Source: an uncultured Lachnospiraceae bacterium (GTDB taxonomy: Bacteria; Bacillota; Clostridia; Lachnospirales; Lachnospiraceae). From it: 64,000 bases of DNA. Location: contig CALWLT010000034.1 of the NCBI GenBank assembly GCA_944381615.1, positions 1-64,000 on the forward strand, written 5' to 3'. The notes beneath the pieces are model-generated. The model saw only the letters and a list, made by a program, of their open reading frames with translations, was not told where the DNA came from and did no database searches. Of this stretch, positions 23,512 to 32,170 are shown piece after piece. Positions within the stretch are counted from its first letter, which is position 1, and each line of letters begins with the position of its first letter. Position numbers and translations under genes: made by a program.

Positions 23512-24330
23512 ATGAGGGAAGCGGTAAGACAGTCGATTGCGGAGTGTTCCCAGATGGAGCGCTTTAACCTGATTACGCGCCTGGGAAATGATATTCTGGT
23601 AAACGGCGGGGAGATTTTCCGGGCCAATGAGGCGATGCAGTATGCGGCCGCGGTGTTTCGCCTGGAGGGGTTTAACGCGTTTGTGATCGCCAACGGGATC
23701 TTCTCGACCGCGGTCATCGACGGGCGGATCTATTCGACGCGGATCTGCTATGTGCCCCTGGCGCCGACGGTGCTCTGCCGGGTGGATGAGTTAAACCATC
23801 TGGCGCGGCGGATCGCGGCCGGGCGCTGCGGCCCGTTTGAGATGCGGTCAGAGCTGGAGCGGATCGAGAAGATGGACGTCTCCGGCAGCCGGATGAAGGT
23901 GCTGGCGTCGGGGCTGGGAAGCGGAAGCTTCTGCTATCTTTTCGGGGGCAGCTTTTTTGATATGGGGGCCGCCTTTCTGGCCGGGCTGGTGCTCTATCTG
24001 TTTCTGATTTATGTGGCGCCGTGGATTTCGGTTTCCCGCATCATGCGCAATATCCTGGCCAGCGCGGTCGTGGGCCTGACCTGCTGCCTGCTGCTTGCGG
24101 CCGGGATCGGGGACAGCCTGGACCGCGTGATGATCGGAGCGGTGTTCCCGCTGGCCCCGGGCATCCCGCTGACCAATTCGGTGCGCAATTTTCTGGAAAA
24201 TGATTACCTGTCGGGGCTGATCCGGCTGGCGGACGCGTTTCTGACGGCCGGCTGTATTGCCATCGGCGTGGGGACGGCCCTGCAGCTGTGGGCCGTGGCG
24301 ACGGGAACGGCGATAGGAGGTGTGGTCTAG
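23512..24330 (+). CDS. Threonine/serine exporter ThrE, N-terminal half subunit
   Basis: A 272-residue member of the ThrE N-terminal family. A soluble region of ~115 residues with L-I-T-R-L-G-N-D-I-L-V-N-G-G-E-I-F-R-A-N-E precedes about five membrane segments. The motif A-P-G-I-P-L-T-N-S-V-R-N near residue 218 is family-typical. ATG 23512 is preceded by GGGAGG. The 3' half of the transporter is encoded by the next gene with almost no gap, so the two should assemble as a heteromeric exporter of amino acids or small peptides. Control by the divergent XRE-cupin protein is likely. Confidence 0.88.
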   Translation: MREAVRQSIAECSQMERFNLITRLGNDILVNGGEIFRANEAMQYAAAVFRLEGFNAFVIANGIFSTAVIDGRIYSTRICYVPLAPTVLCRVDELNHLARRIAAGRCGPFEMRSELERIEKMDVSGSRMKVLASGLGSGSFCYLFGGSFFDMGAAFLAGLVLYLFLIYVAPWISVSRIMRNILASAVVGLTCCLLLAAGIGDSLDRVMIGAVFPLAPGIPLTNSVRNFLENDYLSGLIRLADAFLTAGCIAIGVGTALQLWAVATGTAIGGVV

Positions 24331-24331
24331 G

Positions 24332-24817
24332 ATGGATTTTCCGGTTTTTTCGGAGGCGCTTAGTGCCGTGCTGCAGATTGCGGCCGCGTTTGTCGGTACG
24401 GTGGCTTTTTCCGTGCTGTTCAGCGTCCCGCCCCGCCACTATGTATCCTGCGGGATTACGGGCGGCGTGGGCTGGGCCGTGTATCTGGCGGTGGTGCATT
24501 TCTTTTCCTCGCCGATCGTCGGCTCGTTTCTGGCCAGCGCCGTGCTGACCGTCCTTTCCCGCTATCTGGCGGTGTACTGCAAGGCGCCGACGACGGTTTT
24601 TCTGCTGTGCGGGATTTTTACGCTGGTCCCCGGGGCCGGGATCTATTATACGGCCTATCACGTATATGCCGGCGAGAGCGCGCAGGCGCTGTTAAGCGGA
24701 ATGGATACCATCAAGACGGCGGTGGCCATCGGCCTGGGGATCGGCGCGGCCTATTCCATTCCCTCCCGCGTGTTCGGGTGGCGCAAAAGCCCGGAGGTCT
24801 GGACGGAGGAGACGTGA
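24332..24817 (+). CDS. ThrE-family exporter, C-terminal half subunit
   Basis: 161-residue membrane protein with about five hydrophobic segments, matching the C-terminal domain of ThrE (often annotated as a separate threonine/serine exporter family). F-L-L-C-G-I-F-T-L-V-P-G-A-G-I-Y-Y-T-A-Y-H-V is the characteristic stretch. ATG 24332 is chosen because AGGAGG (24315-24320) lies 11 bases upstream and the earlier GTG overlaps that site. Together with the previous gene it makes one exporter. Confidence 0.87.
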   Translation: MDFPVFSEALSAVLQIAAAFVGTVAFSVLFSVPPRHYVSCGITGGVGWAVYLAVVHFFSSPIVGSFLASAVLTVLSRYLAVYCKAPTTVFLLCGIFTLVPGAGIYYTAYHVYAGESAQALLSGMDTIKTAVAIGLGIGAAYSIPSRVFGWRKSPEVWTEET

Positions 24818-24847
24818 GCGGGACGTGAGCGGCCTGCGGATGCGGAA

Positions 24848-24876
24848 TTTACATTTTCTGTAAAATATAGTAGAAT
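24848..24876 (+). promoter_or_regulatory. Promoter of the surface-glycan locus with overlapping palindrome
   Basis: TTTACA (24848-24853) and TAGAAT (24871-24876) are exactly 17 bp apart. The -35 is one arm of a perfect inverted repeat, TTTACA-N5-TGTAAA (24848-24864), a plausible repressor site. The glf start follows at 24922. Confidence 0.65.
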
Positions 24877-24921
24877 GAAGCATATTGGACGAGAAACGGA
24901 CGACGACAATGGAGGACGGCC

Positions 24922-26025
24922 ATGAAGCATTATGATTATCTTCTGGTGGGAAGCGGGCTCTATGCGGCGGTGTTTGCCAGAGAGGCGGTGCGCCGGGGAA
25001 AGAGCTGCCTGGTAATTGAGCGCCGGGCGCACACCGGCGGCAATATTTACTGCGAGGAGCGCGAGGGGATCCGCGTCCACCGGTACGGGGCTCATATTTT
25101 CCACACTTCTGACCGGGAGGTCTGGGATTATGTAAATCAGTTTACGGAATTTAACCGTTATACCAACAGCCCGGTGGCGAATTACAGGGGCGAGATGTAC
25201 AACATGCCGTTTAATATGAATACGTTCAGCCGCATGTGGGGGATCTCGACGCCGGCCGAGGCGCGCGCGATCATCGAGGAACAGAGAAAGGCGGTATCGG
25301 GCGAGCCGAGAAATCTGGAGGAGCAGGCGATCAGCCTGGTGGGGACGGATATCTATCAGAAGCTGGTCAAGGGATATACGGAGAAGCAGTGGGGGCGCGA
25401 CTGCCGCGATCTGCCGGGCTTTATCATCCGCCGGCTGCCGGTGCGCTACACCTACGACAACAATTATTTTAACGATCGCTACCAGGGCATTCCGGAGGAG
25501 GGCTACAACGCCATCATTGAGAAGCTGCTGGCGGGCTGCGAGGTGCGCACGGGCGTGGATTATCTGGAGCACCGCGGCGAGCTGGAGCCGCTGGCGGACC
25601 GCATCGTCTACACGGGCATGATCGACGCCTATTTTGATTTCTGTTACGGGAATCTGGAATACCGCAGCCTGCGCTTTGAGACGGAGACGCTCGATACGGA
25701 GAATTTCCAGGGCGTGGCGGTCGTGAATTATACGGATCGGGAGACGCCGTTTACGCGCATCATCGAGCACAAGCATTTTGAGTTCGGCACGCAGCCAAAG
25801 ACGGTCATCACGCGGGAATATCCGGCGGAGTGGAAGCCGGGGATGGAACCGTACTATCCGGTCAACGATGAGAAGAACCAGGCCCTGCTCGCGCGCTATC
25901 AGGAGCTGGCCGCGCGGGAGAAGAAGGTCATTTTCGGCGGCCGCCTGGCGGAGTACCGCTACTACGACATGGATAAGGTCATCGCGTCGGCGCTTGCGCG
26001 GGTAAAAGAGGAATTCGGGGAATGA
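24922..26025 (+). CDS. glf: UDP-galactopyranose mutase
   Basis: Flavoenzyme converting UDP-galactopyranose to UDP-galactofuranose, the donor for Galf residues in cell-surface glycans. 367 residues, the normal length. N-terminal FAD motif L-V-G-S-G-L-Y-A-A-V is followed by G-G-N-I-Y-C and H-R-Y-G-A-H-I-F-H-T. R-L-P-V-R-Y-T-Y-D-N-N-Y-F-N-D-R-Y-Q-G-I-P carries the active-site Arg and Tyr residues. The C-terminal G-R-L-A-E-Y-R-Y-Y-D-M-D signature is intact. First gene of the glycan operon, overlapping licD by four bases (ATGA). Confidence 0.96.
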   Translation: MKHYDYLLVGSGLYAAVFAREAVRRGKSCLVIERRAHTGGNIYCEEREGIRVHRYGAHIFHTSDREVWDYVNQFTEFNRYTNSPVANYRGEMYNMPFNMNTFSRMWGISTPAEARAIIEEQRKAVSGEPRNLEEQAISLVGTDIYQKLVKGYTEKQWGRDCRDLPGFIIRRLPVRYTYDNNYFNDRYQGIPEEGYNAIIEKLLAGCEVRTGVDYLEHRGELEPLADRIVYTGMIDAYFDFCYGNLEYRSLRFETETLDTENFQGVAVVNYTDRETPFTRIIEHKHFEFGTQPKTVITREYPAEWKPGMEPYYPVNDEKNQALLARYQELAAREKKVIFGGRLAEYRYYDMDKVIASALARVKEEFGE

Positions 26026-26894
26026 GCGCCCGCTACTATGAACCGGAGGTCCTGAAACGGCTGCAGGGAGAGATGCTGGAGATACTGGATGATTTTATCC
26101 GTGTCTGCGAGGATTATCATCTGGAGTATTTCGGGATTGCCGGGACCGGGATCGGGGCCATCCGCCACCACGGCTTTATTCCCTGGGACGACGACATCGA
26201 TATCGCCATGCCGCGCCGGGATTTTGAGAAGCTGATCCGGGTTGTGGAAAAGAAGATGGGAGACCGCTATCTGATTCTCAACGCGAAGCGGTATCCGTCC
26301 TATCCGCTGATGACGACGCGGCTGGTAAAGAGAGGGACGGTGTTTGTGGAGGAGGTTATGCGGGAGGTGGACTGCCCCTTCGGCATCTTCCTCGATCTCT
26401 ATGTGCTGGACAATGTGGCGGACCAGCCGCTCCTCTATCAGATCCAGTCCTGGAGCGCCTGGTTTTTCAGCAAGCTGATGATTTTAAGAGCGATCCCGCG
26501 GCCGACGCTTCAGCAGCGGGGATGGAAGGCCCGGGTCATCTGGGCGGTCTGCGGCCTGGCGCACCGCGCGCTTTTGCTGCCGCTTTTTCCGGCCGGGCGG
26601 CTGCGGGACTGGTGTGAATTCTGGTGCCGCCTCTGCGACAAGCAGAATACGAGGCGGATGGCGTTTCTGCCGGACACCAGCCCGTACTGGAACGTGGTGG
26701 ACCGGACGAAATGCTATCCGTTAAAGAAGCTGGAGTTTGAGGGGCGGCGCATGAATTTTCCGGCCAATCTGGAGGAAATGCTGACGAAGATGTACGGCAA
26801 TTATATGGAGCTTCCGCCGGAGGACCGGCGCAAGACGCATTATCCCTGGAGACTGGAATTTTCGGCTGAGGCCGCGGAGGAAGAAACGCAATGA
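26022..26894 (+). CDS. LicD-family phosphotransferase
   Basis: 290-residue nucleotidyltransferase-fold protein that transfers a phospho-alcohol (phosphocholine in the model cases) from a CDP donor to a glycan. The N-terminal part has Y-F-G-I-A-G-T-G-I-G-A-I-R-H-H-G-F-I-P and then W-D-D-D-I-D-I-A-M, the LicD metal-binding signature. ATGA overlaps join it to glf and to the flippase gene. The licC-like cytidylyltransferase and aminotransferase two genes on may supply its donor. Whether the head group is choline, ethanolamine, aminoethylphosphonate or another compound is unknown. Confidence 0.9.
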   Translation: MSARYYEPEVLKRLQGEMLEILDDFIRVCEDYHLEYFGIAGTGIGAIRHHGFIPWDDDIDIAMPRRDFEKLIRVVEKKMGDRYLILNAKRYPSYPLMTTRLVKRGTVFVEEVMREVDCPFGIFLDLYVLDNVADQPLLYQIQSWSAWFFSKLMILRAIPRPTLQQRGWKARVIWAVCGLAHRALLLPLFPAGRLRDWCEFWCRLCDKQNTRRMAFLPDTSPYWNVVDRTKCYPLKKLEFEGRRMNFPANLEEMLTKMYGNYMELPPEDRRKTHYPWRLEFSAEAAEEETQ

Positions 26895-28162
26895 CGAAGT
26901 GGTTCGGGCGGCGGCTGATCGGGGGAGACGGGCGGATTGAACAGCGCAACATGAGCTGGAATATGCTGGGAAGTTTCCTCTATGCGCTGGCTTCCATGGT
27001 GCTGACCATCGCGGTCATCCAGATCGTGGGCGAGGACGAGGGCGGGATTTTCTCCTTCGCCTACTCGACCTTCGGCCAGCACATGTTTATGGTCGCGTAT
27101 TTCGGGATGCGCCCGTTCCACATCACGGATACGGGACAGCGCTATTATTTCGGCGAATATCTGCGTCTGCGGATTCTGACCTGCCTGGGCGCCGTGTCCT
27201 TTGGCTTTTTTTATGTCCTGGCCAACGATTATTCCTTCGTGAAGGGCGCGACCATTTTTCTGATGGTCTGCTATAAGGTCATCGACGGCTTTGCCGACGT
27301 GTACGAGGCGGAGTTTCAGCGCGACGGGCGGCTTTACCTGACGGGAAAATCAAATACGTTCCGCACGCTTTTGTCGGTGGGCGTGTTCCTGGGATTCCTG
27401 ACGGGAACGGGAAATCTGGTGCTCTCCAGCGCGGCGGCGGTGGCGGCGCAGGCGGCGGGCGTCCTTCTTTTCAACGTTTCCGTGATCGGGCTGCTCCCGC
27501 AGGTAATCTGGAAGAGACGGCGCGGGCGGATCGGGCGCCTTCTGCGGGAAAACCTGGTGCTGTTTTTATCGGTTATCCTGGATTTTTATGTGTTTTCGGC
27601 GGCCAAATATGCGATCGAGGCCAATATGGCCGACCGCTGGCAGGCTGTGTTCAGCGCCATTTTCATGCCGACCAGCGTGATCAACCTGGTAGCCGGATTT
27701 GTGATCCGCCCGTATATCACGAAGCTGTCCGGGCAGTGGGCGGATCGGGACGCGGCCTTTGCGGGCACGGTCGGCCGCCTGTCGGCCGTCATCGCCGCGC
27801 TCTCCGCGGCGGCGCTTCTGGGAGCGTGGTTTCTGGGGATCCCGGTGCTCTCGCTTCTGTACCCGAACATCGCCTACGCGCTGGCCTCCTGCCGGGTGCC
27901 GCTTCTTCTGATTATCCTGGGAGGGGCCTGCAACGCGTATGTGAACCTGTTTTACTATTCGCTGATTATCATGCAGGAGCAGAAGCGCATTTTCCTGGGA
28001 TACGTGCTGGCGGCCCTGGTCGCCGCCGTCCTGTCTTCGCCCTGCGTGAGGGCGGGCGGCCTGCTGGGCGGGGCGTTTTCCTACCTGCTTCTGATGACGT
28101 TTCTGGCGGCCTGCTTTGGCCTGATGACGCTCTGGTTTTATAAGAAGGAGAAACGAGGATGA
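26891..28162 (+). CDS. Polysaccharide flippase (Wzx/MOP-type)
   Basis: 423 residues with about 12 hydrophobic segments and a short N-terminal cytoplasmic region. The N-terminal N-M-x-W-N-M-L-G-S-F-L-Y-A pattern is typical of oligosaccharide flippases. It belongs to the MOP superfamily but lacks the MATE signature seen in the two efflux genes of this window. It probably flips a lipid-linked oligosaccharide or teichoic-like precursor. The ATPase-driven exporter (35924 and 41578) makes this locus doubly equipped for export. Overlaps with licD and the aminotransferase indicate one transcript. Confidence 0.85.
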   Translation: MTKWFGRRLIGGDGRIEQRNMSWNMLGSFLYALASMVLTIAVIQIVGEDEGGIFSFAYSTFGQHMFMVAYFGMRPFHITDTGQRYYFGEYLRLRILTCLGAVSFGFFYVLANDYSFVKGATIFLMVCYKVIDGFADVYEAEFQRDGRLYLTGKSNTFRTLLSVGVFLGFLTGTGNLVLSSAAAVAAQAAGVLLFNVSVIGLLPQVIWKRRRGRIGRLLRENLVLFLSVILDFYVFSAAKYAIEANMADRWQAVFSAIFMPTSVINLVAGFVIRPYITKLSGQWADRDAAFAGTVGRLSAVIAALSAAALLGAWFLGIPVLSLLYPNIAYALASCRVPLLLIILGGACNAYVNLFYYSLIIMQEQKRIFLGYVLAALVAAVLSSPCVRAGGLLGGAFSYLLLMTFLAACFGLMTLWFYKKEKRG

Positions 28163-29265
28163 TTAATTTTGCAGTGGGGCCGGTGCAGATGGCGGAGGAG
28201 ATCCGGGCCGTCGGAGCGGAGGAAATCCCGTATTTTCGCACGCCGGAATTTTCCGCGCTGATGCGGGAAAATGAAGACTGGATGAAGGAGTGCATGGGCG
28301 CGGGGGCGGACGCGCGCGCGCTGTTTCTGACCGGATCGGGGACGGCGGCCATGGAGGCGGCGGTAATCAACCTGTTTGACGCCGGGCGCGACCGCCTTTT
28401 GATCGTCAACGGGGGAAGCTTCGGGGCGCGCTTCGCAAAGATCTGCGGGATCCATCACATTCCGTATGAAGAGATCCGCCTGGAACCCGGGCGCGCGCTC
28501 TCCGACGGGGATCTGGCCCTTTGGGACGGCCGCTGCCGGGAGGCCGGGCTGACCGGCTTCCTGATCAACGCCTGCGAGACGTCCACCGGCGTCGCCTACG
28601 ATATGGAGATGGTGGGCGCGTTCTGCCGCAGGAACGGCCTCGTGCTGGCGGTGGACGCGGTCAGCTCGTTTCTGGCCGACGAGATGCGGATGGAGGAGTG
28701 GGACGTGGCGCTGGCGCTGACGGGTTCGCAGAAGGCGCTGGCCCTGCCGCCGGGGCTGTCGATCCTCGTGCTGCGAAAGGCTGCGATCCGCCGGGTTGAG
28801 GAAAGCCGGGCCGAGAGCCTGTATTTTGACTTAAAGGAGTATTTAAAGGACGGGGAGCGCGGCCAGACGCCGTTTACGCCGGCGGTCGGCGTCCTTTTGC
28901 AGCTGCACGAACGGCTGGCGGGCATCCGCCGGAGGGGAATTCCGGCAGAGCGGGCGCGGATCCGGGCGCAGGCGGAGGATTTCCGCGAAAAGCTTGGCGA
29001 TCTCCCGTTTCGGATCGCGTCGGAATCGCTCTCGTCTGCGCTGACGCCTCTGACGCCCGTGGGGACGGACCGGGAGGGAAAGCCGGTGCCGGCGCGGCGG
29101 ATTTTTGAGATCCTGAAGGACGAGTACGGGATTTATATCTGCCCCAACGGCGGGGAGCTGGCGGACCGGCTGTTTAGGGTCGGCCATATCGGCAACCTGA
29201 CGCCGGCGGATAATGACTGTCTGATTGCGGCATGGAGAGACATGCAGAAAAGGGGGCTTCTGTGA
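28159..29265 (+). CDS. Class V aminotransferase (PhnW/serine-pyruvate type)
   Basis: PLP enzyme of 368 residues. The N-terminal N-F-A-V-G-P-V and L-T-G-S-G-T-A-A-M-E-A-A are class V landmarks. The PLP-phosphate/ring contact D-A-V-S-S is near residue 170, and the Schiff-base Lys lies in T-G-S-Q-K-A-L-A-L-P-P-G (~residue 194). This is the pattern of 2-aminoethylphosphonate-pyruvate and alanine-glyoxylate transaminases. Between licD and a licC-like gene, it could make an amine head group such as aminoethylphosphonate. No PEP mutase or phosphonopyruvate decarboxylase is in the window, so that is only a hypothesis. Confidence 0.85.
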   Translation: MINFAVGPVQMAEEIRAVGAEEIPYFRTPEFSALMRENEDWMKECMGAGADARALFLTGSGTAAMEAAVINLFDAGRDRLLIVNGGSFGARFAKICGIHHIPYEEIRLEPGRALSDGDLALWDGRCREAGLTGFLINACETSTGVAYDMEMVGAFCRRNGLVLAVDAVSSFLADEMRMEEWDVALALTGSQKALALPPGLSILVLRKAAIRRVEESRAESLYFDLKEYLKDGERGQTPFTPAVGVLLQLHERLAGIRRRGIPAERARIRAQAEDFREKLGDLPFRIASESLSSALTPLTPVGTDREGKPVPARRIFEILKDEYGIYICPNGGELADRLFRVGHIGNLTPADNDCLIAAWRDMQKRGLL

Positions 29266-29984
29266 AAGCGCTGATACTGGCGGCGGGGCGCGGGACGCGC
29301 ATTTCCCGCTATCTGTCGGGAAAACCGAAATGCACGGTGGACATCGGCGGCGGGACGTGCCTGATCCGCTATACCGCAGAGCTTCTGCGCTCGCGGGGCG
29401 TAGAAACGATCGGCCTGGTGCTGGGCTATCAGGCGGGGGCCGTGCGGGAGGCGCTTGCGGGCCTTCCGGCGGCGTTCTATACGAATCCATTTTACGATGT
29501 GACGAACAGCATTGCCTCCGCGTGGTTTGCGAGGGAATTTCTGTGCGGGGACGATCTGCTGATCATGAACGGCGACGTTTATCTGGAGGGAAGGCTTCTG
29601 GATCGGATCCTGGCGGTGCAGAAAAGCCCGGTCATGTTTGCCGACGGCAGCCGCCGGGAGACGGCCGATTATAAATTTTATTATGAAAACGGGCTGCTCA
29701 GGAAATACGGCAAGGAGCTTAAAGGGAATGACATCAGCGGCGAGTACATCGGCATCGGCCGTTTCTCCCGGGAATTTCTGCCGGATTTTACGGCCCGCAT
29801 GGAGGAAATGATCGGACGGCAGGAACATTCTGTCTGGTGGGAGAACGTGGTATACGGCATGACAGAGGAACGGCCGGTCTACGTGGAGGACGTGGCGGGC
29901 CATTTCTGGGCGGAGGTCGATTACATTGAGGACTATGAGCGCATTCTGGAACACCGGGGCGTGGAAAAAATTCTGCGGGAATAG
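29262..29984 (+). CDS. LicC-like sugar/phospho-alcohol nucleotidyltransferase
   Basis: 240-residue NTP transferase. The N-terminal L-I-L-A-A-G-R-G-T-R-I and the P-K-C-T in the next turn bind the nucleotide. N-P-F-Y-D-V-T-N-S-I-A-S-A and M-N-G-D-V-Y-L-E resemble CTP:phosphocholine or CTP:aminoethylphosphonate cytidylyltransferases. GTG at 29262 overlaps the upstream stop by four bases (GTGA), which fits translational coupling better than the in-frame codon at 29232. It would produce the CDP-linked donor used by the LicD protein. Confidence 0.85.
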   Translation: MKALILAAGRGTRISRYLSGKPKCTVDIGGGTCLIRYTAELLRSRGVETIGLVLGYQAGAVREALAGLPAAFYTNPFYDVTNSIASAWFAREFLCGDDLLIMNGDVYLEGRLLDRILAVQKSPVMFADGSRRETADYKFYYENGLLRKYGKELKGNDISGEYIGIGRFSREFLPDFTARMEEMIGRQEHSVWWENVVYGMTEERPVYVEDVAGHFWAEVDYIEDYERILEHRGVEKILRE

Positions 29985-31959
29985 AGGGACGGATGCAGAA
30001 AAACAGAACAAGTCAAAGCCTGCGCGAAGGGAACTTTGTCTGGCGGCGGCGCTGATCCTGGCGGCCGGCCTGATTCTGGAGCTGCTCTGCTGCATTCCCG
30101 CGCTGCGCGCCGCGCGCGCGGAGAACGGGGGCGTGCAGCATATCGCGCTTTCGGATGTGGCGGCGGACGGGTTTGAGCTGCGGGACGGAAAGCTGGTCCT
30201 GACCGGGGAGAGCGGTTATCTGCATATCCCGCTGGACGGCAGCTATGTGGGGAAATTTGCCTATTCCTATGAATATGACGGGCTCTTGAACGCGCAGGTC
30301 AGCGTCGGCGTGCAAAACGCCTACGGCGAGGTGCGGGAGCGGGACGCGCAGAACCGGACGGACCGCAACAGCCGGCTCCTGGATGCGTCGTTCGTCCCGG
30401 TCGGGGAGAAAGCCGACTATGCGGCTATTTATGTGAGCCGCGAAACGCTGCGGGAGGCGGGCCTTTCCTATCTGGATTTTGACGCCATGGAGCTGGCGTT
30501 TACCGGCTTCTGGACGGAGCCGTCGGCGGGGCTTAACGGGAACCGCCTGTGCTTTTTCTGGTGCGCGGGAATTTTGCTGGCCGGCCTGTTTCTGTTTCGC
30601 GATGTCTTTGCCGGGCGGATCGAGGTCGGCTTTCTGATCCTCTCTCTGACGGCGGGGACGCTTCTCTCCCTTTCGCTGCCGGCCAATAAGGTCAGCTGGG
30701 ACGAGGAGCACCATTTTGCGCAGGCCTTCTGGATGGCCAATTACCGGGAGCCCGTCTCCGTCTCGCCGGCCATCCTGCAGGAGTTTTCGGCCGGCATCGA
30801 TACCTGGCCCTATAATCAGCCGGGAAGCCGCGAGGAACAGGCGGCGCTCGATTCCTATCTGGACGCGCAGGGGGACTACCGGAACGGGGGAAATCTCTGG
30901 AGCACGGATCTGAACAAGGCGACGATGACGGGCTACGCGGGGACGGCGCTGGCCCTGAAGGCGGGGATGCTCCTGAATCTGCCGTTTTCGCTGCTCTTTC
31001 GCCTGGGACGGCTGGGAAATCTCCTGGTTTACAGCATCGTGATGTTTTTTGCCATCCGCAGGACGCCGGTAGGAAAGGCGGCCATGACGTTTCTCGCGCT
31101 GGCGCCGGAGCCGATGATGCTGGCCGGGGTCTATTCCTATGATCCCGCGGTAACGGCGTTCTGTTATCTGTCCTTTGCCTGGATCCTGTGGGAGATCCTG
31201 GAGGACGGCCATACGATTAGCTGGAAAGAGTACGCGCTGATTCTCGCGGCCTTTCTCTGGGGCTGCAGCATCAAGGCGGTCTATGCGCCGCTCATTCTTC
31301 TGGGCCTTCTGATCCCGAAGGAGCGGTTTCGCAGCGAGCGCGAGTGGATGCTGATGAAGGGCGGTTTCGTGCTGACGGCCCTCGTCATGCTGGCCGCCAT
31401 GGCGCTGCCGGTCCTTCTTGCGCCGCGCGAGATCGGGGACGTGCGGGGAGAGAATACGAGCGAAAAGGGGCAGATGGCCTATATCCTGGGACAGCCTCTT
31501 GCCTATGCCCGGGTTCTGGCGCAGAATCTGTTTCGCACGCTCCCGTCGTACGTCCTGGGAGAAAACTCCCTGGGTCTTCTGGGCCATCAGGGGACGGTTT
31601 CTTTCCCCTGGCTGTTCTATGCGGGATCCGCGGCCGTGATCCTGACCGGGGGCGGCGCAGAGGAAAAGTGGCTCTCCCGGACGGCGCGCGTGTGGATGGT
31701 TCTGCTGTGCGCGGCGGCGGCCGTGCTGGTGTGGACTTCGATGTACATTGCCTTTACGACGCCGGGAAATACGTATATCGACGGCGTCCAGGGGCGCTAC
31801 TATATCCCCTTCCTCTTCCTTTTGTGGCTGGCGGTAAGCCCGCCGGGAAAGGCGGCGGATTCCAGCCGGTGCGATTACCATGCGGCCGTGCTGGCGCTCT
31901 CGGGCGGGATGCTGCTGGCGGCCTGCTATCTGGGCGTGATAGAGCCGTTCTGCCTGTAA
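29935..31959 (+). CDS. DUF2142-family membrane protein, probable glycosyltransferase
   Basis: About 674 residues. A membrane helix near residue 40 is followed by an extracytoplasmic beta-rich region (~70-190) and then about 10 more hydrophobic segments. W-D-E-E-H-H-F after the third helix is the acidic loop expected in lipid-carrier-dependent (GT-C) glycosyltransferases of the DUF2142 type. The start is uncertain: ATG 29935 overlaps the previous gene by 50 bases with a poor ribosome site. ATG 29993, in another frame, has better spacing but stops after 20 codons. A small frameshift at the 5' end is possible. Confidence 0.75.
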   Translation: MSAFWNTGAWKKFCGNRGTDAEKQNKSKPARRELCLAAALILAAGLILELLCCIPALRAARAENGGVQHIALSDVAADGFELRDGKLVLTGESGYLHIPLDGSYVGKFAYSYEYDGLLNAQVSVGVQNAYGEVRERDAQNRTDRNSRLLDASFVPVGEKADYAAIYVSRETLREAGLSYLDFDAMELAFTGFWTEPSAGLNGNRLCFFWCAGILLAGLFLFRDVFAGRIEVGFLILSLTAGTLLSLSLPANKVSWDEEHHFAQAFWMANYREPVSVSPAILQEFSAGIDTWPYNQPGSREEQAALDSYLDAQGDYRNGGNLWSTDLNKATMTGYAGTALALKAGMLLNLPFSLLFRLGRLGNLLVYSIVMFFAIRRTPVGKAAMTFLALAPEPMMLAGVYSYDPAVTAFCYLSFAWILWEILEDGHTISWKEYALILAAFLWGCSIKAVYAPLILLGLLIPKERFRSEREWMLMKGGFVLTALVMLAAMALPVLLAPREIGDVRGENTSEKGQMAYILGQPLAYARVLAQNLFRTLPSYVLGENSLGLLGHQGTVSFPWLFYAGSAAVILTGGGAEEKWLSRTARVWMVLLCAAAAVLVWTSMYIAFTTPGNTYIDGVQGRYYIPFLFLLWLAVSPPGKAADSSRCDYHAAVLALSGGMLLAACYLGVIEPFCL

Positions 31960-31979
31960 CGGAAGAGCGCCGGCCCTGC

Positions 31980-32030
31980 GCGGGAAGCGGAACTTTGCGG
32001 GAAGCGGAACTTTGCGGGGAGCAGAACTTT
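31980..32030. repeat. 17-bp tandem repeat x3, intergenic
   Basis: GCGGGAAGCGGAACTTT is repeated at 31980-31996, 31997-32013 and (with two changes) 32014-32030, just after the DUF2142 gene stop. Confidence 0.9.
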
Positions 32031-32041
32031 GCGCGGAAGAC

Positions 32042-32142
32042 GAGATATCGGGAACTTTGTGCGGAAGATGGGATATCGGGAACTTTGTGCGGAAGCTGGG
32101 ATATCGGGAACTTTGTGCGGGAAGCGGGATATCGGGAAAGAA
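32042..32142. repeat. 28-bp tandem repeat x3.5, intergenic
   Basis: Units beginning GRGATATCGGGAACTTT start at 32042, 32070, 32098 and 32126 (partial). They share the GGAACTTTG core with the adjacent 17-bp repeat, so both arrays probably grew from one ancestral segment. Confidence 0.9.
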
Positions 32143-32170
32143 GAATGGAAAAAGAAGGGAGCGTGCGCGG

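Noticed and set aside
32012..32170. Extended N-terminus of the GT2 gene at 32171
   Set aside because: It would be translated from the 17- and 28-bp intergenic repeats; the product there is repetitive, and ATG 32171 has its own ribosome site.
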